From: an uncultured Eubacteriales bacterium
Lineage (GTDB): Bacteria > Bacillota > Clostridia > Oscillospirales > Acutalibacteraceae
Direction of reading: 5' to 3'
Length of the DNA: 64,000 nt
NCBI GenBank assembly: GCA_934630515.1
Contig: CAKTVV010000004.1
Span: 62,001 to 126,000, forward strand
A program made the position numbers and the translations under genes. Positions 17,438 to 25,834 of this stretch are shown here, piece after piece. Under the pieces are notes generated by a model. The model was given only the letters and a program-made list of their open reading frames with translations. It was not told the origin of the DNA and searched no databases. Position 1 is the stretch's first letter. Every line of letters begins with the position of its first letter.

Positions 17438-17466
17438 AGTACATACCTCCTTACAAAACACCCCAA

Positions 17467-17506
17467 GACAGCCGCCCTCCGGAGCCATTCCGGAAGAGCG
17501 GCTGTC
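17467..17506 (-). terminator. Hairpin between GH26-like and (alpha/alpha)6 glycosidase genes
   Basis: Arms GACAGCCGC (17467-17475) and GCGGCTGTC (17498-17506) with an internal CTCCGGAG-type dyad. On the minus strand it is followed by a GT-rich TTGGGGTGTTTTG stretch, so it may act as a weak or partial terminator within the operon. Confidence 0.5.
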
Positions 17507-17539
17507 CCGGTCACAAAGGGTCAGGGAAGAAAAAGGCGA

Positions 17540-19732
17540 TTATTGCGGCGGAGCGGTGTGTTTTTTCCGTTTCCGCAGCAGCAGGAACAGCGTCAAGCCG
17601 CCGCCCACCAGCACCACAGAGCCCACCGCAATCAGCACGATCGCCCACACGGGGAAGCCGTCTACCGTCACCACCCGGGTGACCCGGCGGCGCTTACCCG
17701 GCTGGGGCGTATCGTCATCGGCGCCGGGCCCCTCCGGGGTCGGTGAATCGTCCGGATCCACCGAGGTCGGGTCGTCCGCCGTTTCGTCCGGCTTCTCATC
17801 CCCGGTGTTGTCGATGACCGGGGCGGGCTTTACCTCGGCAGCATACGCCTTGCCGCTGTCGATGCCGTACACCTCAAACTCCGCCACGGAGCTGACGGCG
17901 GCATCCTTGCCGGACATACTGTTGGGGGTGGTAATATACAGCCGCACATACTGCGCCGTGAACGGCGCCACATAGCGGTCGGTGATGTTGCCGGTATTGC
18001 CGGTGACGGTATCCACGGTGATCCAGTTTACGCCGTCTACGCTATACTGGAACTGAAAATCCCGGGTGTTATAGCCCATCGGCTCTCCGGAGGAGCCGGC
18101 ATGGCGCACCGCATACCGGTTGACGGTATAGCTGCGCCCCAGATCGATCATCAGCCAGGCGGGGACGCCCGTCCCCGTCCAACGGGAACCGACACCGTCA
18201 ATGGCCTTCACCGCTTCCTCGTCGTTATCGCTGGCATACGCCATGGCGTCCGGCTCCAGCGCCGCATTCCGCTGCCGGACGATGCGGATGGAACGGATGG
18301 GCTTGCCGCCGCCGATACCGCTGACGTTTTTCAGCGAGTTGGCATAGCCCCAATAATCCCCCTCACCGTTATCGCCGGTGTAAAACAGGATACCGAAGCC
18401 CCGGTTCACATGGAACGACCCCAGCGTGTCGATGGAAAAGCCCAGCGCCGTCAGCTCGGCTTGGGTATAGAGCTTTTCCTCCATGCCGATGTATTTCCCG
18501 GTCAGGTCCTTGCTCTCATACAGCTGGACGATGCCGGGAAGGAGAAACTCGCCCTCCTGATAATTCTGCACCCCGTCCAGAGTGATGGTAAACGGGCTGC
18601 GCATAAACGCCTTGCCGTCATCCTGCCCGGCGTTGCGCAATCCGTTGGTATCGTAATCCTGGAGAGAGAAGGAGCTGTCGCCCCAGCAGTTGACCCAGGA
18701 GATGCGGGGCCACTGGTTGATGACATTCTGCAGCAGATTAAACCAGCTGGAGCGGGGCGCCTGCCCGCCGCCGGAGCGGCAGGACAGCTCGGTGAAGCCG
18801 ATGGGCTTACCGGTGAGCCGGAACCAGTCGTAGTCAATGAAGCCATCCAGCCCCCGCCGCCCATCAATTTCATCGGTGCAGTAGCAGGTAACGCCTACCA
18901 CATCCACATAGTCGTTGCCGGGGTAGCGGGTAAAGGTGTCGTTCATGCCGCCGGGGGAATAGGTCATCAGCCAGCCCTTGAGCCCGCTGTTTTTCCAGCG
19001 CTCCACAAATTGCTGATACACCCGGACAAAGGCGGGGTACGCATCGGGGGTCTTGCCGCAGAAATCCTTATAGTTGGACTCCACAAAGGGGCGCATGAGA
19101 TAGGCGTTGACCCCCCGGCTCTCCAGATCCCGCAGGCACTCGATATACGCCTCGCAGTATTGCACCCAGATGTTGTACAGCTCCATATCCCGGTCGGGGT
19201 TGGTCTCGTCCAGCTGCTCGATCATATTCCAGTCATTGGTATACCGTCCGCTGGCGATGCCGATTTGGGAGATATAATCCTGCACCTCAAACTGGTCGGC
19301 GTGCACCAGCAGCACCGCCCCCTGCTTATAGTGCTTTTCCAGCAGACTGTTGGCTTGCTCCACGTTGCTGAAGCCGATCTGCAGCCCGCTCTCGGCGGTT
19401 TCGCCGTATTTGTGGTTAAACACATACCGGTTAGAATACAGCCCCGGCGATACGCCGAACTGGTTGGTGATATTGTTCCAGGTGCCGTCGGAGGTGGAAA
19501 TATCAAACTGTCCTACGATAAACCGATCGGTGTCGGTGAGACTGGACAGGTATGCCAGCAGATTCTTCGACTCCCGGCTGGCATTGGGGTTCACCGTCTG
19601 CAGCAGGTGGTCTGCCACGCAGCCGTCGCTCTGCTCCTCCGTCAGGGTGGCGGAGACGGTCAGCGGCAAAGCCCCCAGCAGCAGACACAGCGCCAGCAGC
19701 GCCGAGAAAAATACCGTTGTCAGACGCTTCAT
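17540..19732 (-). CDS. Secreted GH26-like glycoside hydrolase with F5/8C domain and membrane anchor (paralogue)
   Basis: A 730-residue protein with the same architecture as the one at 1890-4100: signal peptide (1-28), GH26-like domain (about 40-380) with AYLMRPFVESN (Glu218) and GKPIGFTELSCRSG (Glu315), a beta-rich linker domain, a discoidin/F5/8C domain (about 505-645), an acidic Asp/Pro linker, KRRRVTR, a transmembrane segment and the basic tail RKRKK. GH26 enzymes are mostly beta-mannanases or beta-1,3/1,4-glucanases; the substrate here is not established. The ATG directly follows the upstream stop (TGAATG) with AAAGGAGG before it, so translation is coupled to the giant surface protein. 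The two paralogues diverge clearly in sequence, which suggests related but distinct substrates. Confidence 0.8.
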   Translation of the reverse strand: MKRLTTVFFSALLALCLLLGALPLTVSATLTEEQSDGCVADHLLQTVNPNASRESKNLLAYLSSLTDTDRFIVGQFDISTSDGTWNNITNQFGVSPGLYSNRYVFNHKYGETAESGLQIGFSNVEQANSLLEKHYKQGAVLLVHADQFEVQDYISQIGIASGRYTNDWNMIEQLDETNPDRDMELYNIWVQYCEAYIECLRDLESRGVNAYLMRPFVESNYKDFCGKTPDAYPAFVRVYQQFVERWKNSGLKGWLMTYSPGGMNDTFTRYPGNDYVDVVGVTCYCTDEIDGRRGLDGFIDYDWFRLTGKPIGFTELSCRSGGGQAPRSSWFNLLQNVINQWPRISWVNCWGDSSFSLQDYDTNGLRNAGQDDGKAFMRSPFTITLDGVQNYQEGEFLLPGIVQLYESKDLTGKYIGMEEKLYTQAELTALGFSIDTLGSFHVNRGFGILFYTGDNGEGDYWGYANSLKNVSGIGGGKPIRSIRIVRQRNAALEPDAMAYASDNDEEAVKAIDGVGSRWTGTGVPAWLMIDLGRSYTVNRYAVRHAGSSGEPMGYNTRDFQFQYSVDGVNWITVDTVTGNTGNITDRYVAPFTAQYVRLYITTPNSMSGKDAAVSSVAEFEVYGIDSGKAYAAEVKPAPVIDNTGDEKPDETADDPTSVDPDDSPTPEGPGADDDTPQPGKRRRVTRVVTVDGFPVWAIVLIAVGSVVLVGGGLTLFLLLRKRKKHTAPPQ

Positions 19733-22700
19733 TCAGACCGCCTCCTTTCTGCCGGAGCGCCGCTTGCGTCGGGTGAGAACGATCCCGGCGGCGCCGCCGG
19801 CAGCCAGCAGCAGGCTGCCGCCGCCGATGCCGGCGGCTGTGCCGGCGGGAACTCCCTCCCTATCAGCGCTTGCGGCGCCTTTGGTGTTGTAGACCTGCAT
19901 ATCGTCGGCGTACAACACGCCGTTGCGCTCGTTGATGGTGGCGGCATCGTTATACCGCAGCAGCACCAGCTGCAGCCCGTTGCCGTGCAGGGTGGCGGCG
20001 TTGCCGTAGCCGTTGCCCAGCAGCACATACGTCTCCTCTGCGTTTGATCGGGAATTGCGCACCCGCTCCACGGCGCCGTTTTTCAGCTGCCCCGCCATCT
20101 GGAAATAGCTGCCGGTCTTGGGGATCCGGATGGTCCAGTACCGGTCGCCCACCTCGTCGGCGGTATACACATGCCCGGCGGCGTTTTTCAGCGTTAAGGT
20201 ATACACATCGGAATCCACCCGCAGCCAGTGCTGCTCGATGTCGGTCTCCACCCCGGCGGGCAGCGCCGTCTTGGTGACGGTCATCTGCAGACCGCTAAAG
20301 AAATCGTTATCATCCAGATTCAGCCGGCTGATGGTCGCCGAGATGCCGGTGGCGGCATCGGTGATGGTCTGCCGGTCGGAATCGAAGGGCTCCTCCGGGC
20401 GGAGCATGATGCCCTCCGCCTCCAGCTCACCGATACGGGCAAGGCTGTAGCCCTTGGTATTTACCGGATATGCCCGGGTGATGACAAACGCCACATACCG
20501 TCCCTCTTTCCCGCCTCCGTCATACAGGTCGCAGGAAATGATGCGCTGGGTGTAGTCATAGGCGGGATCCAGCACCGCCTCGCCGAACTCATTCTTCGTC
20601 TGCTTTTCGCCGTGGGTGGTATGCACCCGGTTCTCCTCGTTGAACAGGGTGGCGATGGAGTCGCCCACATAGAAGTCGGCGCCCGCCACATAGAAGCCCG
20701 GCTCCTCGGAGCTGATCAGCCGGACGGTATTCACCCGGGCGGTGCCACCCAGATAATAGATCATCACCGACCAGGGGGTGTTGGTCTCCAGCTTTTGTCC
20801 GTTGCCGCCGTTCGCCTCCGACAGCCGGAAGCCCTCCACATAGTGGCAGTTGCGGGTATCCAGCACCAGCCGCCCCGGGAAAACGCCGCCCGCCTGCTTG
20901 TCGCCGGGCTTGCCGTCGGTGGCGGCGGTCATTCCATCCTCGTTGGTGGCGGTGAAGATGCTGTTCTTCATTTCCTTATCCGGGGTCCCCGCCCACGCCA
21001 GATAGGCGTCTGCGGGCTGCAGCCCGGCGATCAGCGCCGTATCAAAGGGGCGGGGCGGAGCGGCATAGCTGCCGTAGACCCCCAATTCACCGATGCGCAC
21101 CACATCATAGGGTCCGATCTGAGGTGCCTTAAAGCCAATGTACTGAGTAGTAACGGGGTTTTTCAGCTCCGCCCGCAGGATCTCGCCGTCCGCAGACAGA
21201 TCCAGACGTGCCACCGGATCCCCGTCGAACACAGCGGCAAGACTGTCTGCTGCGTATACCTCCAGCCAGGTGATCCGGTGGGCGGCGTCGCTATCGCCCA
21301 CCGCCGATACCAGCAGCTCGGTAATGGTAGCGGTGCCCCGCAGATCGTAGGCAAAGCCGCTGTCGATGACGCCGGAGAAATCGCATTTGTTGATCTCGGT
21401 GGTGTTGATGCTGTAAATTTTACCGTCCGTCAGCTTCTGCAGCCCATTGGTCACATCGGTTTTTACCGGCACCCCATTCTTATCGGTAGGAATGAGGTAG
21501 TCGGCAGACTTATTATCTATCTGCTTACCCGCCAGCAGATTTTCCGCTGTGGGCAGCTCTGATTCCTTGGTGATGCGGTGGGGAATATAGACGCTCTGGG
21601 GCGGCTCGCCCACATAGTCGCCGTATACCGCCAGCTCGCTGATCCGCACCTGATTGCCGGTGGGGGCAAAGGCAAAGCCCACATACCGCCCCTCTTTCGC
21701 CGTTTCCAGCGTAAACAGATTCCGCAGCGCCTGCAAAGGTGTGCTGCTGTAATCATAGCTCACCGCCAGATTACTATCGTCGAACAGGGTGGCGGGGTCA
21801 TCGCTCACATACACCTTGCCCGCCTTCAGCATCGCCGCCGGCTCATAGGCGGTCATTCGCTGCTGCAGCGATTCCACGGTGGTGGGGGCGCCGCCGATCT
21901 TCCAGGATTTCGGCTCCGCCGAGGAGCCGATGGCGATCTGCTCCACCGCCACCGACGCCCCCATATCAAAGGCAAAACGGGTCTCGCTTACACCATATTG
22001 CCGGGCGATCACCGCCCGGGTATCGTCCACATTGGTGGCAGCCCAGCCGCCGTTCACATAGAGAAAATATTCTCCCTCTTTCCCCGGTACCGACTCCGCC
22101 TCCTTGCCGTTCACAGTCTGGCGCTCGGCGGTGGTTTTGTAGCTCACCACATCGTCCAGCCCCTGCCAGCGCCCGTCGGTCATTTGCTCGCCGTTGATCA
22201 GGTTTGTCAGCGCCCCGGACAGATCCGCCGTCTTCGGCAGCCGGTTGGCGATCCGGCTTTCGCTGTCCGGCAGGTCGCTTTTGGCGGTAATGGGCTTGAC
22301 GGGATCCGCCACCGGGCTGCCGTACACCGCCAGCTCGCTGACCCGCACCTGATTGGAATAGGGGGCAAAGGCAAAGCCCACATACCGCCCCGCTTTCGCC
22401 TCGGACAGGGTAAACAGGTTCCGCAGCGCCTCCAGAGGAGCACTGCTGTAATCATAGTCCATCACCAGATGGCTGTCGTCAAACAGGGCGGCGGGATCGT
22501 CGCTCACATAGACCTTGCCCTTCAACAGCATAGCCGACGGCTCATAAGCGGTCAGCCGCTGCTGCAGCGACCCCTCGGTGGTGGGGGCGCCGCCGATCCG
22601 CCAGGATTTCGGCTCCGCCGAGGAGCCGATGGCAATTTGCTCCACCGTTGCCGTGATTCCCATATCAAAGGCAAAACGGGTCTCGCTTACACCATATTGC

Positions 22701-23107
22701 CGGGCGATCACCGCCCGGGTATCGTCCACATTGGTGGCAGCCCAGCCGCCGTTCACATAGAGGAAGTACTCCCCCTCTTTCCCGGGCACCGGCTCTGCCT
22801 CCTTGCCGTTCACGGTCTGGCGCTCGGTGGTGGTTTTATAGCTCGCCACATCGTCCAGCCCCTGCCAGCGCCCGTCGGTCATTTGCTCGCCGTTGATCAG
22901 GTTCGCTACCGTCCCGGAGAAATCCTCCTTTTGCGGCAGCTTGCCCGCCAACAGATTGGTGTCCGTCGGCAGCTGATTTTTGGCGGTGATGGGCGTCACC
23001 GTCGCCCCGCTGACCGCCGCTGCCGTCGGCAGCACGCCCAGCGCCGCCACACTGCCCAGCAGCAGCGCCAGACACAGGGTCAGCGCCAACCCTTTCTTGC
23101 TGTTCAT
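19733..23107 (-). CDS. Giant cell-surface protein with duplicated discoidin-like domains and membrane anchor
   Basis: A 1124-residue protein with signal peptide (1-32). Two nearly identical 233-residue units come first (about 38-270 and 271-503; shared strings include NLINGEQMTDGRWQGLDDV and QYGVSETRFAFDMG), then two distant discoidin-like units (about 515-700 and 715-935). A C-terminal module (TDAATGISATI...DDNDFFSG...RVRNSR) is homologous to that of the protein at 4097-8587. A transmembrane segment and RRKRR tail end the protein. Glycan binding at the surface is inferred from the fold; no catalytic site was seen. The ATG at 23107 has AAGGAGG upstream. It is divergent from an AraC gene and coupled to the GH26-like gene downstream. 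Confidence 0.75.
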   Translation of the reverse strand: MNSKKGLALTLCLALLLGSVAALGVLPTAAAVSGATVTPITAKNQLPTDTNLLAGKLPQKEDFSGTVANLINGEQMTDGRWQGLDDVASYKTTTERQTVNGKEAEPVPGKEGEYFLYVNGGWAATNVDDTRAVIARQYGVSETRFAFDMGITATVEQIAIGSSAEPKSWRIGGAPTTEGSLQQRLTAYEPSAMLLKGKVYVSDDPAALFDDSHLVMDYDYSSAPLEALRNLFTLSEAKAGRYVGFAFAPYSNQVRVSELAVYGSPVADPVKPITAKSDLPDSESRIANRLPKTADLSGALTNLINGEQMTDGRWQGLDDVVSYKTTAERQTVNGKEAESVPGKEGEYFLYVNGGWAATNVDDTRAVIARQYGVSETRFAFDMGASVAVEQIAIGSSAEPKSWKIGGAPTTVESLQQRMTAYEPAAMLKAGKVYVSDDPATLFDDSNLAVSYDYSSTPLQALRNLFTLETAKEGRYVGFAFAPTGNQVRISELAVYGDYVGEPPQSVYIPHRITKESELPTAENLLAGKQIDNKSADYLIPTDKNGVPVKTDVTNGLQKLTDGKIYSINTTEINKCDFSGVIDSGFAYDLRGTATITELLVSAVGDSDAAHRITWLEVYAADSLAAVFDGDPVARLDLSADGEILRAELKNPVTTQYIGFKAPQIGPYDVVRIGELGVYGSYAAPPRPFDTALIAGLQPADAYLAWAGTPDKEMKNSIFTATNEDGMTAATDGKPGDKQAGGVFPGRLVLDTRNCHYVEGFRLSEANGGNGQKLETNTPWSVMIYYLGGTARVNTVRLISSEEPGFYVAGADFYVGDSIATLFNEENRVHTTHGEKQTKNEFGEAVLDPAYDYTQRIISCDLYDGGGKEGRYVAFVITRAYPVNTKGYSLARIGELEAEGIMLRPEEPFDSDRQTITDAATGISATISRLNLDDNDFFSGLQMTVTKTALPAGVETDIEQHWLRVDSDVYTLTLKNAAGHVYTADEVGDRYWTIRIPKTGSYFQMAGQLKNGAVERVRNSRSNAEETYVLLGNGYGNAATLHGNGLQLVLLRYNDAATINERNGVLYADDMQVYNTKGAASADREGVPAGTAAGIGGGSLLLAAGGAAGIVLTRRKRRSGRKEAV
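21650..23010. repeat. Recent 699-bp internal duplication in the surface-protein gene
   Basis: The block GTCTCGCTTACACCATATTG occurs at 21981 and again at 22680, 699 bases (233 codons) apart, and long stretches on either side are almost identical at nucleotide level. The boundaries given are approximate. Confidence 0.8.
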
Positions 23108-23228
23108 AAGCCGTCCCTCCTTCAGTACGCATACCCGATCCCCGCCAAAGCCGTTCCCTTGCTCGCCAAATGGCATAAACCGACAAAAAATCGTCGATAT
23201 TCATCGTCTTTTTTGGGGTGTATTCTGA

Positions 23229-23265
23229 TTGATTTTATTGTACTCGGTTCTGTATAATAAAACAA
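23229..23265. promoter_or_regulatory. Interleaved divergent promoters of AraC gene and surface-protein operon
   Basis: Plus strand: TTGATT (23229-23234), 18-bp spacer, TATAAT (23253-23258). Minus strand: TTGTTT (23265-23260), 17-bp spacer, TACAAT (23242-23237). The boxes of one promoter lie in the spacer of the other, so RNA polymerase should not be able to occupy both at once. Confidence 0.6.
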
Positions 23266-23300
23266 GAGGTATTTTTTTGCGTTTTGTAGGTGATTTTAAC

Positions 23301-24194
23301 ATGGATTGGTTTGAAGCATTAGCGTTTCGCCACGCCCGGACAGGATTGGCGCCCGGTGAGCTGCGGGTGCAGCGGGCGCAGGGCAGCAATGTGGAGAAGC
23401 ACAACCACCAGTTTCTGGAGGTGGGCTACGTCTTTTCCGGCTCCATCTCCCACTGCATCTACGGAAACGGCGAGCACGGCTCGGACACCGTGCGCACTGT
23501 CCACGCCGGCGAATATTTCATCGTGGACTGGGGGACGGCGCACTCCTATCAGGTGCTGCCCGGCGAGTCGCTGCGGATGGTGAACATCATGTTCTACCCC
23601 GACTTCATCGACCGCTCGCTGGTGAAGGAATACACCTTTCACCAGCTTGCCAACTCCTATCTGCTGCAATTCAACTGTCAGACCCTGCGCTCCTCCCCCA
23701 CCGGGGTCACCCTGTCGGACAGCAACCAGCGGATCGGCGATCTCATCGCCCACATCGCAGAGGAATATGTGCGCAAGGAGGACGGCTATCTGGAATATAT
23801 CCGGGGGCTGCTCATTCAGGTGCTGGTCATCACCCTGCGGCGCATCGGGCGGCGGGAGCAGTCAACGCCGCTGACGAGCACCGTCTCCGAGGTGCTGCAG
23901 ATCATCCAGACCCGCTATAATGAGCGGCTGAGCCTCACCGAGATCGCCCGGGAACAGAACTATTCGCTGCCCTCTCTGTCCCGGAAATTCCGGCAGGAGA
24001 CGGGCATCACCTTTTCTGCTTATCTGCAGAAGGTGCGCATCGACCGCAGCTGCCAGCTGCTGCTCTCCGGCACGCTGTCGGTTGCGGAGATCAGCCAGCT
24101 GGTAGGGTACGAGGATGTGCGCTTTTTCAACAGCCGGTTTAAGCAAGCCATCGGCTTCACCCCCCGCCAATTCCGGAAAATGCACCGCTACTGA
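23301..24194 (+). CDS. AraC-family transcriptional regulator with cupin sensor domain
   Basis: A 297-residue regulator. The N-terminal half (to about 150) is a cupin sensor: EKHNHQFLEVGYVFSGS, HAGEYFIVDWGTAHSY. The C-terminal DNA-binding domain contains LSLTEIAREQNYSLPSLSRKF and SVAEISQLVGYEDVRFFNSRFK, ending GFTPRQFRKMHRY, with family-standard spacing. It diverges from the second surface-protein/GH26 module and is its likely regulator. The start chosen is the ATG at 23301, with GTAGGTGA upstream; a longer frame from 23229 would run through the promoter. It ends before a bidirectional terminator shared with rpsT. Confidence 0.88.
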   Translation: MDWFEALAFRHARTGLAPGELRVQRAQGSNVEKHNHQFLEVGYVFSGSISHCIYGNGEHGSDTVRTVHAGEYFIVDWGTAHSYQVLPGESLRMVNIMFYPDFIDRSLVKEYTFHQLANSYLLQFNCQTLRSSPTGVTLSDSNQRIGDLIAHIAEEYVRKEDGYLEYIRGLLIQVLVITLRRIGRREQSTPLTSTVSEVLQIIQTRYNERLSLTEIAREQNYSLPSLSRKFRQETGITFSAYLQKVRIDRSCQLLLSGTLSVAEISQLVGYEDVRFFNSRFKQAIGFTPRQFRKMHRY

Positions 24195-24289
24195 CCGGCG
24201 CCGTGCCGGCATACCGCCCCGCTCCCCGGGGAAAAAGCGCCGTACCGGCGATGTGCGCCCTCCCCGGCGCCGTGGGGCGGCCGCATAGC

Positions 24290-24331
24290 AAAAGGACCGC
24301 CGCTCCCAATGGAGCGGCGGTCCTTTTGTTT
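24290..24331. terminator. Bidirectional terminator between AraC gene and rpsT
   Basis: A perfect 17-bp stem, AAAAGGACCGCCGCTCC (24290-24306) and its complement (24311-24327), loop CAAT, with A/T runs at both ends so it can stop both strands. Confidence 0.9.
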
Positions 24332-24344
24332 CGTGAAGCTATGC

Positions 24345-24596
24345 TCAGGCATTCGCCTTTTTGGCGAGAGCGGATTTCTTCCGGGCAGCCGTATTCTTGT
24401 GCAGCAGACCCTTCGCCACAGCCTGATCGATCTTCTTGGTGGCAGCCCGCAGGGCCTCCTCCTTGTTCTCTCCGGATGCAATGGCGGCATTCGCCTTTTT
24501 GATCTCCGTCTTCAGAGCCGAGCGGTTCGCCTTATTGCGAGCCGTCTTGACCGCAATGACCTTCACACGCTTTTTTGCGGATTGAATGTTCGGCAT
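24345..24596 (-). CDS. rpsT: 30S ribosomal protein S20
   Basis: An 83-residue, strongly basic protein beginning MPNIQSAKKRVKVIAV, the standard S20 start, with helical body and C-terminal HKNTAARKKSALAKK. It binds 16S rRNA early in small-subunit assembly. AGGAGGTG lies just before the ATG at 24596. It has its own promoter and terminator and lies head-to-head with gpr; rpsT next to gpr is a common arrangement in clostridia. Confidence 0.97.
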   Translation of the reverse strand: MPNIQSAKKRVKVIAVKTARNKANRSALKTEIKKANAAIASGENKEEALRAATKKIDQAVAKGLLHKNTAARKKSALAKKANA

Positions 24597-24642
24597 GGTG
24601 ACACCTCCTGTTATCAAATATGCAGCAATTCACGCATAGGAC

Positions 24643-24671
24643 ATAATACCACGATTACGCCGGAATTGCAA
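24643..24671 (-). promoter_or_regulatory. Sigma-A promoter of rpsT
   Basis: On the minus strand TTGCAA (24671-24666), 17-bp spacer, TATTAT (24648-24643). Confidence 0.75.
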
Positions 24672-24763
24672 CTAAAATTTTCGGGATTTACGAATTTTTC
24701 TGGTTTTTCCCGAAAAACGGGGCATTTTAAGACGGGAAACCACGAAAAACGGAGGGATCGTCC

Positions 24764-25636
24764 ATGAATTTTCGCACCGATCTGGCATTGGAGGCGGCGG
24801 CAGACGCCGCTCTGCGGGAGGGGCAGGACCTGCGCCGCTCCTGCCGCCGCCGGGGACGGCTCACCGTCCACCGGCTGGAGGTGCTGTCCGACCGGGCGGC
24901 GCAGCGGCTGGAAAAGCCCCGGGGACAATACGTTACCGTGCAGCTGCCCGCCCTGTCCGACGACGAGCGGGAGCTGACCGCCCACGCCGCCTGCGTACAG
25001 GCGGAGCTGAAGCAGCTGCTGCCCGCTGCGGGAACGGTGCTGGTGGTGGGGCTGGGCAACCGCACCGTCACCCCGGACACGCTGGGCCCCGCTGCCGCCG
25101 ATATGGTCTTGGCGACCCGCCACATCCGGGGGGAATTCGCCCGCTCCGCCGGGCTGGAGGATCTCCGCCCCACAGCGGTGCTGACCCCCGGGGTGCTGGG
25201 GCAGACCGGCACCGAAACGGGGGAGATCGTCCGGGGGGTGTGCCGGGAGGTGCAGCCCGCCGCCGTCATCGCCATCGATGCCCTTGCCGCCCGCAGTCCG
25301 GAGCGGCTGGGTTGCACCGTGCAGCTGTGCGACACCGGCATCGCCCCCGGCAGCGGCGTGGGCAACGATCGCCGCCCCCTCAACCGGGAGTCGCTGGGGG
25401 TGCCGGTCATCGGCATAGGGGTCCCCACCGTTGTGGACGCCGCCACGCTGGTGCAGGCGTATCAGTCAGGAACGGCGGAGCCGCCGCTGATGGCCGCCAC
25501 CCCCATGATGGTGACCCCCCGGGAAATCGACCTGGTAATCGCCCGGGCAGCGCGGCTGGTGGCATTGGCGATCAACGGCGCTTTGCAGCCCGCCTATGCG
25601 CCCCTGGAGCTGGTGTCCGTCGCCCGGGGGATCTGA
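24764..25636 (+). CDS. gpr: GPR endopeptidase (spore germination protease)
   Basis: A 290-residue protein matching the GPR (M63/A25) family: MNFRTDLALEA start, VVGLGNRTVTPDTLGP, TAVLTPGVLGQTGTETGEI, AIDALAARS, DTGIAPGSGVGNDR and VIGIGVPTVVD. GPR cleaves small acid-soluble spore proteins during germination, freeing DNA and supplying amino acids, and is made as a zymogen in the forespore by sigma-G. It shows that the host forms endospores or descends from a spore former. ACGGAGGGAT precedes the ATG. No clear sigma-G promoter could be read in the gap upstream. A hairpin follows at 25772. Confidence 0.95.
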   Translation: MNFRTDLALEAAADAALREGQDLRRSCRRRGRLTVHRLEVLSDRAAQRLEKPRGQYVTVQLPALSDDERELTAHAACVQAELKQLLPAAGTVLVVGLGNRTVTPDTLGPAAADMVLATRHIRGEFARSAGLEDLRPTAVLTPGVLGQTGTETGEIVRGVCREVQPAAVIAIDALAARSPERLGCTVQLCDTGIAPGSGVGNDRRPLNRESLGVPVIGIGVPTVVDAATLVQAYQSGTAEPPLMAATPMMVTPREIDLVIARAARLVALAINGALQPAYAPLELVSVARGI

Positions 25637-25771
25637 CCCGGACGGGGCGGAGCAAGCGGTCTACCCTGCCGGGAGCACGGGCGGTCGGCGCCGCCGGAAC
25701 GGGATCCCGCTTGAACGGCAGCGCCATTCTCCTTTATACTATAAAAATAGAGGCGCTTACCCCGGTAAAAA

Positions 25772-25819
25772 CAACCGTCGGCATCTGTGCAAGCAGATAC
25801 CGACGGTTGAATTTTCGCT
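25772..25819. terminator. Bidirectional terminator between gpr and rhamnosidase gene
   Basis: A 16-bp stem CAACCGTCGGCATCTG (25772-25787) with its complement (25794-25809, one mismatch), followed on the plus strand by AATTTTCGCTT and preceded by GTAAAAA, giving a T-run on the minus strand. Confidence 0.8.
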
Positions 25820-25834
25820 TATATATACGTCAAG

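Noticed and set aside
17064..17444. An ATG-initiated frame directly after the AAGGAGG before the (alpha/alpha)6 glycosidase
   Set aside because: The ATG is one base from the binding site and leads into a low-complexity shadow frame; the TTG eight bases away opens the real enzyme.
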